This document shows, piece after piece, positions 1-11,102 of a stretch of DNA of 64,000 nucleotides. The notes under the pieces were generated by a model. It did no database searches, was not told the origin of the DNA, and was given only the letters and a program-made list of their open reading frames with translations. The position numbers and the translations under genes were made by a program. Source of the DNA: Rhabdornis inornatus (Eukaryota; Chordata; Aves; Passeriformes; Rhabdornithidae). The stretch is taken from NCBI GenBank assembly GCA_013397075.1, contig VWZS01003937.1, positions 2,904,469 through 2,968,468 on the forward strand, in the 5' to 3' direction. The stretch's first letter is position 1; each line of letters starts with the position of its first letter.

Positions 1-3000
1 TCAGCAATTTTTGTGATATTCAAGCCATTCAACACCTATATACCACTTTGGGGACCACTGTCCTAACTTTTTATTCTCTATCTTCTGTCTCTTTTTTGGG
101 TATGTGAATGATTCCTTAAACATTTATGAAGACACCCATTTCCATAGACTCTGTACAACTGTATTTGTCTCTGGACAGTCTACATCCTGACAAAACTGAC
201 TGAAAACAGCAAGCAGATTTATAAGCTATGAAGTTATTATCTGTGTTTAAAAGCTTTAGTTGTGTTCTCATTTATTCTCATTGGAAATGCAAGGGCAAAA
301 TTATTTTACATGCAAAGTTTTCTACATAAAGGCTGCAGTATTTGGAGCTGCTGTAAGAAAATAAATAGAGTCCATGATTGATAGCTGCCTTTCTGTAATT
401 TGCTAAATGAGTAGTCAAAATTTAGCACAATGCAACGAAGGACACTTTTTGACCACATCTGAGTCAGGAAATGTAAATATCAAGCCATTGGAATGTCAGA
501 ACTTCTACATATTTTACATAGATGATTCCCAGTTACTAGGCTTGTCAAAAGTGGCAGGAATGTCTAAAGCAAGCATACCTACAAATTACAAAATGGTGAT
601 ACAAATATTGAACAAATATTGAGCTAACAGCTTAAAAACAACGCAACTAATTGTTTATAATTTTATCCATCTTAGGTTTCAATATAGAAACCAATTTGCA
701 TACTTTTTTTTAAAATGTTGTTCTTAAATAGACTGATATTCACAAACCCCTTAAAGATTCATAAGCCCTCATGGTCTTGCAGTTTCACTTCTGGTTATAA
801 TAGGTTCTCTTTTGCAGGATGGGTGGAAAACACTGGGGCCAAGAAGAAAGAAGACATTTTTATAAAATGGCTTGCTCTTGACAAGTCAACATTCCTTGTC
901 CTGTTGCAGCTGACACAAGGGAGCAAATGTAGTTTTTCTGCATTTAGTCTTTTTTATCACTTAGATTGTAAGTTCTCTCCAGCATAATCTTTCTATAGTG
1001 CTGCGAGATCCTTTCTGCTCTACAAGAACATATCATAATATTAGCAACGAATAAAATAGTCTTATCTTCTTTCCACATCTCACTTAAGAAGCAATTTAGT
1101 TTTGATAGATGTCCCAGATCATCTTGTGTCCAGTTCCATTCATGTCTGTAAAAATATTTACTTACCCTCTAGAAAAGAATGGCCCCTGATGTAAAAGAGC
1201 TGATTTCCAAGCCAAATCTGTGGTCAGCTGTCTCTTCCTCCTGAAATCCATGAGAATTGATCCTAACATTAGTCTCAGAGCACGAAGAAGTGGAAAGTTT
1301 TCTACAAATGACCGTGTATGCCATGCGGTTTGAGCTCTTCATGTAACACATTACAAATTCTGGTAAAGGCCCATGGCCAAAAATATAATATTCCTTATGC
1401 TGTTCTGTTCAACAGTTCACCAACTTTTAGAAGATTATATACCATATTGCTTGAACTATCCATTTCCAGGATTTAATCCAGTATCTTAGATTGTTTTCTT
1501 TCCTTGCTAAGAATGTAATTAAGATTGCTGAAGAGTCTTTACATATTATGAAGTTAAGCTATAAAGCCAAACGCCATTAAGTTGCCAGGAAACGGTTCTG
1601 CATGTTTTCTGACCTTCTGGTCACAAAACTCTCATGTTTGAGTTCTACCCAAAAGCTGGAATTAAATGTGCATTATTGTGTAATGTTTAGAAATTGACGT
1701 CCTAGACACTAGTGGGAAAAAATCAGCTATAGACAAAGCTGCTTGCAGGGGGTCCTGCCTCATATAGCCTCGGGTGTTAACAAAAGAGAATCCGGGACTT
1801 ATTATCATGTTGGAGAGGGTAATGGCAAAACATGATTTTGATTTTCTAGAAGAGAATATCTGAACAGTAAACTATCATCTGAAATATCAAAGGACCTTGA
1901 AAATAGAGGAGCCCGAAGTATAAGCTCCACTGGCTTCAGTGCAGTTTGGCCAAAAAATATTATGACTTACAGTGGTTAAATCCTGGTGCTTAATACCACT
2001 TCTGCCAACAAAAGTAGAAGAGAAACCATTTTAAACTTACATGGAAAGCATGGGCAGATTGCTTTCTCAGTAAAAATGATTCTGCATATACATTATGTTT
2101 TTATGTAAAATGTATCGTTTATGCTTTGCAATGTGATTTAAGTTAGGAGAAGCACAGAAAAAGAATACTGTCCTTGTAATACTTGGATATTGTTGAAAGA
2201 GCAATGGAAGAATTTTTTATTTGTTTCTTTTCTGCAACTTACTATGTGTTAGAAACCTTCCATATTTAAAAGCTTTGCGGGTCTCTTACATTAATAGAAC
2301 CAAGTGAAAAACATTCCTTCCAAACAGCAGTATACTGTCATCTGTTTCTAATTACTTCATCATGTGTTCATTTGTCTTTGCTTTTAACACATCTTTTTTA
2401 CACATTTGTATTTGTTCATGAAAGCCTTTTTATAATTGTATAGACATATATTTTACAACAGCTGAGGAGACTATACTGAAAATCTCTGTATAGTGGAGAT
2501 TGCTTGCTGTTAGCCGTCTCAGGATATTTATTCCTTGCTGAGCTGTTAAGAAACCCTTCAGTGAAATAACTTTTCAGCATGGTAGGTTCACATTGGATGC
2601 AGATACCAATGGTGAGCTCCATTTCATCCAAAAGGGACTTTTTGTTTCAGTTCCTTGTGTCGGATTCCCGTAAAAGCCAAGGGAAGACATGCACCTTAAA
2701 AGGGCCATATATTTTATCTGGACAACTTATGGTGAAACAAACTATTCTTTAAAAAAGGTAAAGTGTCTCCTTTAATGAGACGATGTAAGATTGGTTAGTT
2801 TAGACCAGACACCCAAATTTTAGGCTGTCAGAATAAGTAGGGATGGATCCTAGCTCATCTGTTCACAATTAGTTGTGATTTTTTGCCCCAATTTCCTAAC
2901 ATACTCAATGAGTGTTTCTGGATAAGGCCCTGTTAGTTGTGCTGCAGCTTAGCAACTAGAGACCTGAAATGGCTACCTCAAAAACAGAGTAGATAATAAA

Positions 3001-3117
3001 AAGGAGAGACTGTGTTCCAGCATGGATCAGTGAGTGCTGCAAAAGCATGGAAAAGAAAACTTAGGAAAATAATGAAAGCTTAAACCCCTATGCTTAAATT
3101 ATTGGCATACTGGAACT
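1..3117. other. AT-rich noncoding stretch, nothing recognised
   Basis: I see no repeat family, RNA gene or convincing exon here. The open frames (for example 407-622 plus, 715-987 plus, 2416-2631 minus) are under 95 codons, lack splice context, and have no recognisable domain. It is best taken as intergenic or intronic sequence. Confidence 0.6.
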
Positions 3118-3639
3118 ATGTTTTCTGCCTGTAAGAAGCAAAGCTGCATGGGACAGACTCACACTGCTCTGAGGACAGGTGCCAAGAGCAAGTCTGTCCT
3201 TCTCAGCGAGCAGCTGACCCAGATAAACAATTACCAAACAGGAGGCTTACTTGTACACATATTTTTTCCTTTATGGCACCTGCTATATTGGCCAAGCACT
3301 GCAGCCAGCCCAGCTCCTGCCCCAGATTTGGAAAGAGCAGCTGTGATTCCCAGCAGCCGAAAAGCTGTGCCTGGAGCTCCCACCCTCCTGGCTGTGCAAG
3401 TGCTTGGAGACATTCTGGAATGCTCCCCTTGGAAGGAGCTGGGAAACTTGAAGGCATTCACTGTACTGCTGGGACACTGTGAACAGCAGAATAAACTTGC
3501 CTGTAAAAGGGGCCATTTGGACAAATTCATCTTGTTCCCAAGTAATTTTTGGAAAGCCCTGTACACCTGCACCACAGTGGATTTTCTGAATATTAAGCGA
3601 AGACTTTGTATTTCATATAGACATATGAAAAAAGTATAA
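3118..3639 (+). other. GC-richer stop-poor patch with a 173-codon open frame; possible terminal exon or noncoding transcript
   Basis: The patch is visibly richer in G+C than its flanks and carries a 173-codon plus-strand frame starting at an ATG at 3118. The minus strand is open over a similar span (158 codons, 3231-3707), and further frames are open too. That pattern is expected when local base composition removes stop codons, so openness alone is weak evidence of coding. The plus-strand translation has no signal peptide, repeated motif or domain I recognise. The sequence after it is AU-rich and UTR-like, with an AATAAA at 3999. It could be the last exon of a plus-strand gene, a lncRNA exon, a conserved noncoding element, or an old unclassified repeat. 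I cannot choose between these from sequence alone. Confidence 0.2.
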
Positions 3640-4010
3640 ATATATATTTTAGATGTATTTCTTCTAAAAGCACTTGCACTTTGAATGTATAGATGGCCAG
3701 ACCTCAAAAAATGATTAAACTGTTTTTTTTAAAAACAAGCCAAATATTTGCAAGGCATCTGTTTTTGGTGAGAACACACTGATCGTTTTGTAGAATATTT
3801 ATATATATCTTGATGCTTACAGATTTTTTAAAAGAAAACATTTATATTGTGGTTTCTGAATCAAACAACATTAAGTATGAAAATAATGAAAGACTGGACA
3901 CTTTTTTAGTTGTTTTTTTAAGGTTAATTTTTTAGATCTGGACTTAAACATAACTTGAACGGGTTCATATGTTGTTAGGTGCCTTCAGACATGAAAAAAA
4001 TAAAGACTCA
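3640..4010 (+). other. AU-rich 3'-UTR-like stretch
   Basis: This segment follows the stop codon of the 3118-3639 frame. It is AT-rich with several T and A runs, and ends at the AATAAA at 3999-4004. It has the texture of a vertebrate 3' UTR, but ordinary AT-rich intergenic DNA can look the same. Confidence 0.2.
3999..4004 (+). promoter_or_regulatory. Candidate polyadenylation signal AATAAA
   Basis: A canonical AATAAA is followed within 10-20 bases by a T/G-rich stretch (TTTGTTTGAG), which is the expected arrangement of a cleavage signal and its downstream GU-rich element. It matters only if the upstream patch is transcribed; the hexamer is common by chance in AT-rich DNA. Confidence 0.2.
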
Positions 4011-4568
4011 TTTGTTTGAGAGAGATTTCATACACTTTGATTGACATTGAATGATAGGCCTGAATTTCTTTAATGTAAGCATAACTTAGAAGTATTTCAG
4101 CTGAATGTGGGAGAAATGGAACAGCTGAACTGTAAAAAGCCTAAGAATAATTTAGGTTTCTACATCTGAATGAACTGTGTACATTTTTTTATGAGGTTCA
4201 CAGCCATGTGAAATTCCCTTCTTTCTGCAGCAACTGGTTTGGAGGACAAAAGAGACATAGAAGTGATTACTCGCCTCCTTCGAGATGGGTGTGTTTTGAG
4301 TTGTCTTCATAATCCTCAATTTGCCCCAGATTTGTCAAGAAGATTTTCCAAGTTTTACTGACCCTTGAAATGAGCTTAGGCTGAACTTCTAAAGTATAGA
4401 TTGCCTGTCAAGTTAATCCTATCTCTAAGCTCCACAGAAAGTTTACTGTTTTATTCCAAGCCATGGAAAACTCATGGTTATGATTGACTATTGCTTTGAG
4501 TTTTAGGGTTTGTATGAGCCCAAAAACCCAAAGTTAAACTCAACACATGTGTGAACCCTCAGCAACTG

Positions 4569-4600
4569 AAACAAACAAACAAACAAACAAAAAAAAAAAA
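4569..4600. repeat. (AAAC)n tetranucleotide repeat with poly-A
   Basis: About five AAAC units run into a stretch of A residues, and the A-rich sequence continues to about 4625. No recognisable retroelement body lies directly upstream, so I treat it as simple repeat rather than a poly-A tail. Confidence 0.85.
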
Positions 4601-4625
4601 GAGGAAAAACAAAAAAGGAAAAAAG

Positions 4626-7600
4626 ATATATTGAACCCTGGGGATCTGAAACTGCCAAAGCTCTCAGAGCCTCAGTATATGAAAAAGAATGTTATTGCAG
4701 CATGAGAAAATTTAATGTCAGTAGACTAACATTATTTTTAAAAGTGTTGAACTGTCACACTGCTTTTGGAAAAGACCTGATAACTTCTTAGCTTTAATTC
4801 TTTATTCCAGAACTTCAAATATTTAGATGCAATTTAAAAAAAAAGGAGACAAAAAGTGTGGGTTTTTTCATCTAATCCATATGGAATCTAAATAATGTAA
4901 CCAATGGCACATAATTTAAGACATGAAAAATGTGTACTTGGATACATTAAAAAGCGGTATTGCCTAGAAACTTCTCAACTTACTTTCTGTTATAATGTTT
5001 GGTATATATAACTGAGCATTTTTCAGCCCCAACACGAGTCCCTGAATTGCCACATGAAGTGGTACTATAGCCAATTTGGTATCTGCATTCCCTTTTGCAG
5101 GCGAGTGCAGATGAAAATTCAAACCTCGTAGGTGGCTTAGTCTCTTGGGATACTTGAACAGTTTCTCAGATTTTTTTCAGTATTTTGAACAGTTTTCATC
5201 TTCAGCTCTGAAATTCAGCTTAATGAAAATTGCCATCCTCTAGTCATGGTTTGAAAGACGGCAAGCTCTTTCCAGTATGTAAACAGGACAGTGCATTTCA
5301 GCTTGAATCAGTTCACTTGGGTATCAATACACTTACAGTTCATGGCTGCTTTCTTCAATTTTCTTATCCCTGAGAATGGAAACAGTCATAAAAATTTGTA
5401 ATAGCAGAATTTCAAGGGAAAGCAGATGACCATTCTATCTGTAAGAGAGCGAAAAAAGTAATCAAGGAAGAATTAGAGTCATCTTTCTGAAATACTGTTA
5501 CTTGCATTGAGATAAGCACAGTTTGGATGACTCACAAACACTTCTGAAAGACAGCAGCTTCCTGCGAGGTGGCTCAAATCCCATGGTTTTTCTTCACTTA
5601 GCAGCTTGCTCGTTGCGTGGTTACAACTTGCAGTATACAAAACCAAATAGATCAAGCCGCTGGGGAGGTATTGGCAAGTACTTCCATTAGTAACAGATGC
5701 TTCAGTGACCATTACTTACATCCAGATCTTTCAGTCTGTCCTCCACCCTGGCTGAATTCTATGGGAATTTTGCCTGCATCATTCAAAATACTGTAGGATT
5801 TGGGCCTCTTATTTTCCTAAGATACTCACTGTGGAAAGAACCTCTCAAATAAAAAAGATCCCAAAAGTTTCTGTGTCATTAAAAAAGTCGTTGTATGTGA
5901 TGTAAGAGAATTCTTCTGCAGAACTGAACGGTATGCAGTAAATTTTGGGAGTAATACTCTCCATAGTTTCAGAAGATAAACAAACATTTAACACCGATTA
6001 GCAACATCTCTTTTTGATTTGAAAACACGTTAATTGTTTTCCATCCTTCAGGTAATACTCAGCATCTTTTCAGACAGGCACAGTGTTCTCACTCTTCTTT
6101 ATGGCACATAATAGGGCATACAGGACAAACATGAGTGATGATGGGATTTCACTCTCCCAGCTTACACTGACCACACAGGCTTCTAGTGAAAACCACTTCA
6201 CTGCACACCTAAGATAAAAGAGAGAGGTGGACATCTACCAAAGGTGACTTTTAGACTTTCTTATATTTAAAGGGTGGGTCCTAACAAAACGCCTTTTTGT
6301 GTCTCCTCTCTCATAAAGAGAGCCCAGTTGACTAGATTAAGGTAAATATTTCAAATTCAGCTAATTAATCTCATCCTGCTGGCCTAAAAGTATGAGGCTG
6401 AGCCAAATTTCTCCCCTGTGCTGAGACACCTACTTGAAGCCACCCCACTGTTGATATGCTTGCTCCTCTTACCAATGCTCTGCAGTACCTCAGATGCCTC
6501 AAAGCACTCAGGCAGAAGGAGCCTCCACCATAACCACATCATCTTGCTGTTAGCAGCCCTCTGTACCCAAAGGGAATTCTGATGGTTTAGCCAATAGGCA
6601 ACTATTCACAGACCTTTGACACATTTTATGTCTCCACAAATAAAGCCTGACCGAAATACCTCCAACAGCTTATGACAGTTCAGTTTTGATTTAGTGTGTT
6701 GCTTGGTTTGCAGTTTGAAATTTACTGCTTCTGTTACAGGCCAGAAGTTTTCAGATTTTCAGGTGTTCAGATTAGAGTTTTTGCTTTTTTACCCCCAAAA
6801 TCAAATTCATCTTAATAGTAGCAGTAATAGGATGCCCTCCCTACATCTCCCTTAAGATTTGCCTTCTGTCCCTTTGGCTCTCATGAATGAACAGCATCCC
6901 TGCCACTTGCAGCAGCAACAGTCCTGTTCCACTGTTCTCTTTTTAGGGAGTAGGCAGTGGACAACGACTTTGACAACTGCTTGCCTGTGTGCCCATGAAT
7001 CATTACAAGGCCAGGCATACAATTTCATAGGTGTGCCCTTAGTGAATGTCATATGTGTAATGCAAATAAGTTTAGGCTTTCCAATTTATTTAGAGAATGA
7101 ACAATTCCTCCTTAGGAGACGAGCACTGCCTCTTATCCTTCTACTACAGGCTGTACTGTCCTTTAAATGACAACCTGATAATTGCAGTTGAAGCAAAACA
7201 TGTTTTAACACCTCCCTCTTACATTTTCAAATCTAATTTATCTTCACATTTAACACATTATATATAATTCCATGTATTACTCTGCAATGTTTATACAGAG
7301 AGATTTATAAATTTTGTCATCTTTTATAGTCTGTCTCCTTTTCTCGTGTATGTTTACTTTTCTGTAATTACAGAGATATTCCATATGGAAAAAAAAAATT
7401 CATTCCCACCTGGTGAAAAATATCACAGGTAAACTTTGTATGAAATGTTAGGAATACACACCATGGGCTTCTTTTTCTTTTGTTTCTTCTTTTTGTTTCC
7501 AGAGGTGGAAAAACTGAGGGTCTTTTCCAAAGATACAGAATATTAACATCATTTCTCAAAAGTATCAAAAGTTATTTTTCATAACAATGGTGCCCTTTAA

Positions 7601-8100
7601 ACATATATTACATGACCAAAAGATGGTTTAATAGTTAAAGATATATTTATATATACATAGTTTGAAAAAATTACCTTTTTTTCCCAATGAATCAAATAAA
7701 TCTATGGATTATTTTATATGAAAAGGTTTATAAACCAGTTGAACAGTGTTCACTAAAGCAAGAGAGAGAGAGGAAAAACAGAAAAAAAAAACTAATTAAA
7801 AGACGTACCTTTGACCATATTGGGGGGGGAAAAACTACATTTTTTTTATTTGAGAAAAAACAGTGTTTCAATTTTTCTGTAAATTTAATTAAAAAAATTA
7901 AAATGGGTGCTTGCATTACCAAATTTCATCAAATTAATATATATGGGCAGTGTTAAGGCTGCCCTGAGTAAAGATATTTGGTAATTGCGAGATGAACAAA
8001 GCTTAGAGTAACAAATTATGACTGCATTGCATATAGCATTTTCAATTGTATACTGTTTAATTCTTCTCTTGGAGTAAAGTATACATTCAAAAATAAAATA
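4626..8100. other. AT-rich noncoding stretch, nothing recognised
   Basis: No repeat family or exon was recognised. The frames at 5479-5712 minus, 6852-7052 minus, 6859-7170 plus and 7687-7956 plus are short and overlap frames on the opposite strand. Sequence around 7370-7900 contains long A and T runs. If the genic signals on both sides are real, this is the spacer between two converging 3' ends. Confidence 0.5.
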
Positions 8101-8134
8101 ATACTAAGGCTTTTTGCCCTGAGAAAAAATTGAT

Positions 8135-8140
8135 TTTATT
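8135..8140 (-). promoter_or_regulatory. Candidate distal polyadenylation signal AATAAA
   Basis: On the minus strand this reads CCAATAAAATC and is followed by a T-rich run. It would make a 3' UTR of roughly 1.25 kb. Confidence 0.25.
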
Positions 8141-8411
8141 GGAACATCTTTGTCATGAAGTTCAATTACCGTCATTGAAAATCCCAAAGGACCACTTTCA
8201 AAATCAGAAAAATAGTTTCCATTTTTTAAAAATTTTGCTATTAATTTGGAATCTGGTGGATTTTTCCAGCCAATATGATTTCTTTACTGTTTAAAAAGAC
8301 ACGTCAACAGAGGTAGCATTGCATGATGCTGACATGCAGTAGCAAAACATAGCTATTGAAATCTTTCATTTCAGTTTTACAGAACTGCTGCTTCATGCTG
8401 ATTGAAACAAC

Positions 8412-8417
8412 TTTATT
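8412..8417 (-). promoter_or_regulatory. Candidate proximal polyadenylation signal AATAAA
   Basis: On the minus strand AATAAA is followed at once by GTTGTTT, a good GU-rich downstream element, although it is closer than usual. Use of this site would give a 3' UTR of about 1 kb. Confidence 0.3.
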
Positions 8418-8831
8418 TTTTCCTATCACAGCACGTTCTGTGCTTTAATTATATTTAAGCCATTTACATTTTAACACAGGTGATATATGAGTGGAAAACG
8501 TCTTCAAAAGAGCAAAACCTCCCACAGAGTGGGAAAGATTCCAGCTTTCATTAACTGTACAGCCAAATATTGGTGTGACACACCACATTAATTCCAAATT
8601 AATTAAAAATTTGATGTAGGATATTATAAAATTACAGGTCATAATTCTGTAGTCAAGGCTGAGTGTCATATTTATATATTCTTTAGACTCACAGTCTTAA
8701 AACTCATTAAAATCTGAAGAGAAAACACTGGGGACAGGAAAATATATACTGTAAATATCCCTTAAATAAATACAGACTGCTTAAGCTAATACAGGTAATA
8801 AACTAATAATAAACATTTTACAGTGTTAAGA

Positions 8832-8969
8832 TCATCCTGTGGCTGAGGCAAGGCGAGGTGGTCTAGGGATGTTCTGCACTCTCTTGAGCTCTCCTGCAGA
8901 CTTGAAGCCCTGCAGATCATGCCAGTTGTGGGTACCAATATCTTGCAAAAAAGCCATTCTGTAGCTGAG
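8832..8969 (-). CDS. Possible alternative terminal exon, 45 codons (unidentified)
   Basis: On the minus strand a T-rich tract (TGTTTTTCTGTTTG then TATATAG) forms a plausible splice acceptor. It leads into a 45-codon frame starting LSYRMAFLQD and ending RLASATG before a TGA. The stretch is GC-richer than the surrounding AU-rich sequence, as an exon would be. I recognise no family. An open frame of this length is not rare by chance, and the segment may simply be a conserved island within the 3' UTR of the gene ending at 9388. An ATG in the fifth codon also allows a stand-alone small frame, but nothing here supports separate translation. Confidence 0.15.
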   Translation of the reverse strand, partial: LSYRMAFLQDIGTHNWHDLQGFKSAGELKRVQNIPRPPRLASATG

Positions 8970-9387
8970 CTATATACAAATCAAACAGAAAAACAGTCTC
9001 CAAGTATTTAGTTTATAACATGGTACAAGAAGTAGATTTGGAATATAAATAAATATTAGGTTGAGATAACTGAGTGATGGGTCGACTTTATGGAACAAGT
9101 TCTAATGATAATTCTTCATTATCCAGAAGGCAAATGTGAGCAACTCTGCTGTATACAGAATATAAATAAATAGGTTTATAAATATACATGTTAATTACCT
9201 TTCATGCATATATACATTAAAGAATACAGAAAGAAACACAAACATACTTTTAATCTAATTACCTACTCCTGTAAGGTTATAATGTATTTTGCAGTCCTCT
9301 AATATTTTGTTGTTTGCTCAGAACTTTTCAGCAAGCAGATTTTTACCTTCCAGGTATAAATAACTACAGGGAGAAGGAGACAGGTGT

Positions 9388-9471
9388 TTAAAAGAATTCA
9401 GAGTTGAAACTCTTCAAACTAGATGGTGTCTCTGATGAGAAAGAAACTTTTGTTTGCCTTATGTCTTTATC
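9388..9471 (-). CDS. Candidate terminal coding exon of an unidentified gene (partial, C-terminal 27 residues)
   Basis: On the minus strand the sequence just upstream of 9471 contains a likely branch point (TTCTGAT), a pyrimidine tract (CTCTTT) and CAG, giving a strong acceptor. The exon then reads in phase 0 from DKDIRQTKVS through a serine-rich middle (SFSSETPSSLK) to SFNSEFF and a TAA stop. The following kilobase looks like a 3' UTR with two AATAAA signals. The tail is polar and serine-rich with a final FF, like the cytoplasmic or disordered end of a larger protein. I do not recognise the family. Upstream exons should lie at higher coordinates on the same strand, possibly beyond the window; I could not place one with confidence. 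A chance acceptor with a 27-codon frame remains possible, because the frame alone is not significant. Confidence 0.4.
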   Translation of the reverse strand, partial: DKDIRQTKVSFSSETPSSLKSFNSEFF

Positions 9472-10817
9472 CTGAAAGAGATCAGAAAGCTGTTGAGAGT
9501 TGTGAAGTATGTATACGTAAGGTTATTCCATTTGATTTAGCATTTGACAGGGTGTATAGACATTTTAAATCCCTCTATATACTTTGAACTTCTAACTGAA
9601 AGTCTTCTCTTTGTGATGTAGTTGCTTAGCTTACATTAAAGAATTCAATGGATTCAGTAATGTGGAATAATGCTTTGACTTTTTTAATCACAATGTGTGC
9701 TGTAACTAGTCCTAACCTGAATAAAAGGAAATCTCAGAGTAAATGTAAGTTTATCATGATTGGAAAACAGGTCATATAAGCAATTTCCTGTCTGAGTTTT
9801 CTGGAATCTGATATGCCAAATCAAATTAAATATTCAGGGTCTGTCAAAGTGATACATCAAGTCCTTTTCCCATAGGTAATATCAATATTTTGAGATACAA
9901 GTTGACTGAGTCCTTGTATATGTACAAGGACAAATAACAAATTACTCCATAACAAATACTACTGATATGAATGCTCTAGCCAGTTGAAGATTGAAGTCTG
10001 GATCAGAATTGCATGACTTGGATGGTGGAGTAATTTTGCCCTGTGTCTCTGAAAAAGCAATTTGTTTTGATTTAGTAGCTCAGTTTTCTGTTTGAATGAA
10101 GCAACTTTTTCACGGCCCATTTTTTCTTTTCAAAAAATATTGAACGGTGTCTCATATGACTTTTCCAAGTCACAGTGAATGCCTAGTAGGGTTTTACACT
10201 TTAAAAGAATACTTCAGGTATCACTGGTATACACAGTCAAACACGCTTCCTTTTCATTGCTGTAAACTCATATTTTCATGCCTTGGTAGTTAGCTTCAAT
10301 TTCTCCCATGAGTTTCTACTGAGACTCCCTTCAGACAAGAAGAATTTGCTCATCCATGTCTGTCAGTAACAGGCAGGACTCTGTATCTTATTGAAATGGT
10401 AAACTGCATCCTGAATTTTTGTGTAAGACATTTTCCTCATTTCGATCAGTACAACACTTAGTGGATAAAAAAAACAAAGAGAATGTGTACTGTGAGGGCT
10501 GCTGTGTTTTGAAGAAGACAGCACTGATCACAGCTTGCATCACCTTCTGAGAAAGAATTAGCACCCCAAAATAGGCAAGAAGTATGTGGCAGAACTGGGA
10601 GGAAATTGTCCATGAGGATTAGCCATCAGATGATGTTCTCTTTGACAGGTTAGTAGCTCAGTAGAAGCATGGATGGGTGGGCAGGCAGGCATGCAGGCAT
10701 GCAGATACACATAAATCTGCAAGCCACAAAACAGCAGCCAGGACTCAGGAGCTGTCACTGTCCTACTAGAAACATTTTAAATTGTGGTCTGTGGAATGGT
10801 TATGTCCCTCCTGAGGA
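9472..10817. other. Noncoding stretch, possibly the last intron of the minus-strand gene
   Basis: The sequence is AT-rich with no recognised repeat family except a small GGCA/ATGC tract at 10680. If the terminal exon at 9388-9471 is real, this begins its upstream intron. The minus-strand frame at 10558-10758 spans the simple repeat and looks like chance. Confidence 0.4.
10680..10704. repeat. Short (GGCA)n/(GGCAT)n simple repeat
   Basis: Imperfect units of GGCA and GGCAT repeat over about 25 bases. Confidence 0.7.
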
Positions 10818-11099
10818 TCAATGTCCTCTGCCATAACTGGCTTGATGCTCTGCAGGCACTGCGGTGAAGGACACTTGACCCATCATTAAACTGAGAAAAT
10901 GCCTTCCCTTTGTAGCCCCCCTGCCTCTTCCAAAAATCTCAAATCCTTCCACAGACGGGATATAATTAGCTGTCATTGCATCTGACAGGCTTTTCTTGTC
11001 CCTGTAAACATGCATTGCAGGCAAGAACTCTTCTAAACAAGCAGCGAGCTCATCTGTATCTCTGTATCTTGTCCTTTGCTGTATTGGATTAGAGACAAA
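10818..11099 (-). other. Coding-like open frame, 93 codons, unidentified
   Basis: The minus-strand frame is open from after a TAG at 11100-11102 to a TGA at 10818. The middle reads like protein, with an acidic stretch (DTDELAACLEEFLPAM) and later NYIPSVEGFEIFGRGRG. Several CAG trinucleotides near 11050-11080 could act as acceptors, but no good GT donor ends the frame; the best is a weak GGTCAAGT. I recognise no family. It lies on the same strand as, and upstream of, the candidate terminal exon, so it could be an exon of that gene, a pseudogene fragment or chance. Confidence 0.15.
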
Positions 11100-11102
11100 C
11101 TA

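Larger units (their letters stand above)
8120..9387 (-). other. Candidate 3' UTR of the minus-strand gene
   Basis: This follows directly after the stop codon of the candidate terminal exon at 9388-9471. Read on the minus strand it is AU-rich and carries several ATTTA pentamers, including two copies of a 15-base unit with overlapping ATTTA motifs (9041-9055 and 9158-9172). Two AATAAA hexamers lie at 8412-8417 and 8135-8140. AU-rich elements of this kind are known in short-lived mRNAs of cytokines, growth factors and early-response genes, so such control is an inference here. A GC-richer island at about 8832-8969 interrupts the AU-rich texture and has its own splice-ready frame. Confidence 0.35.
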
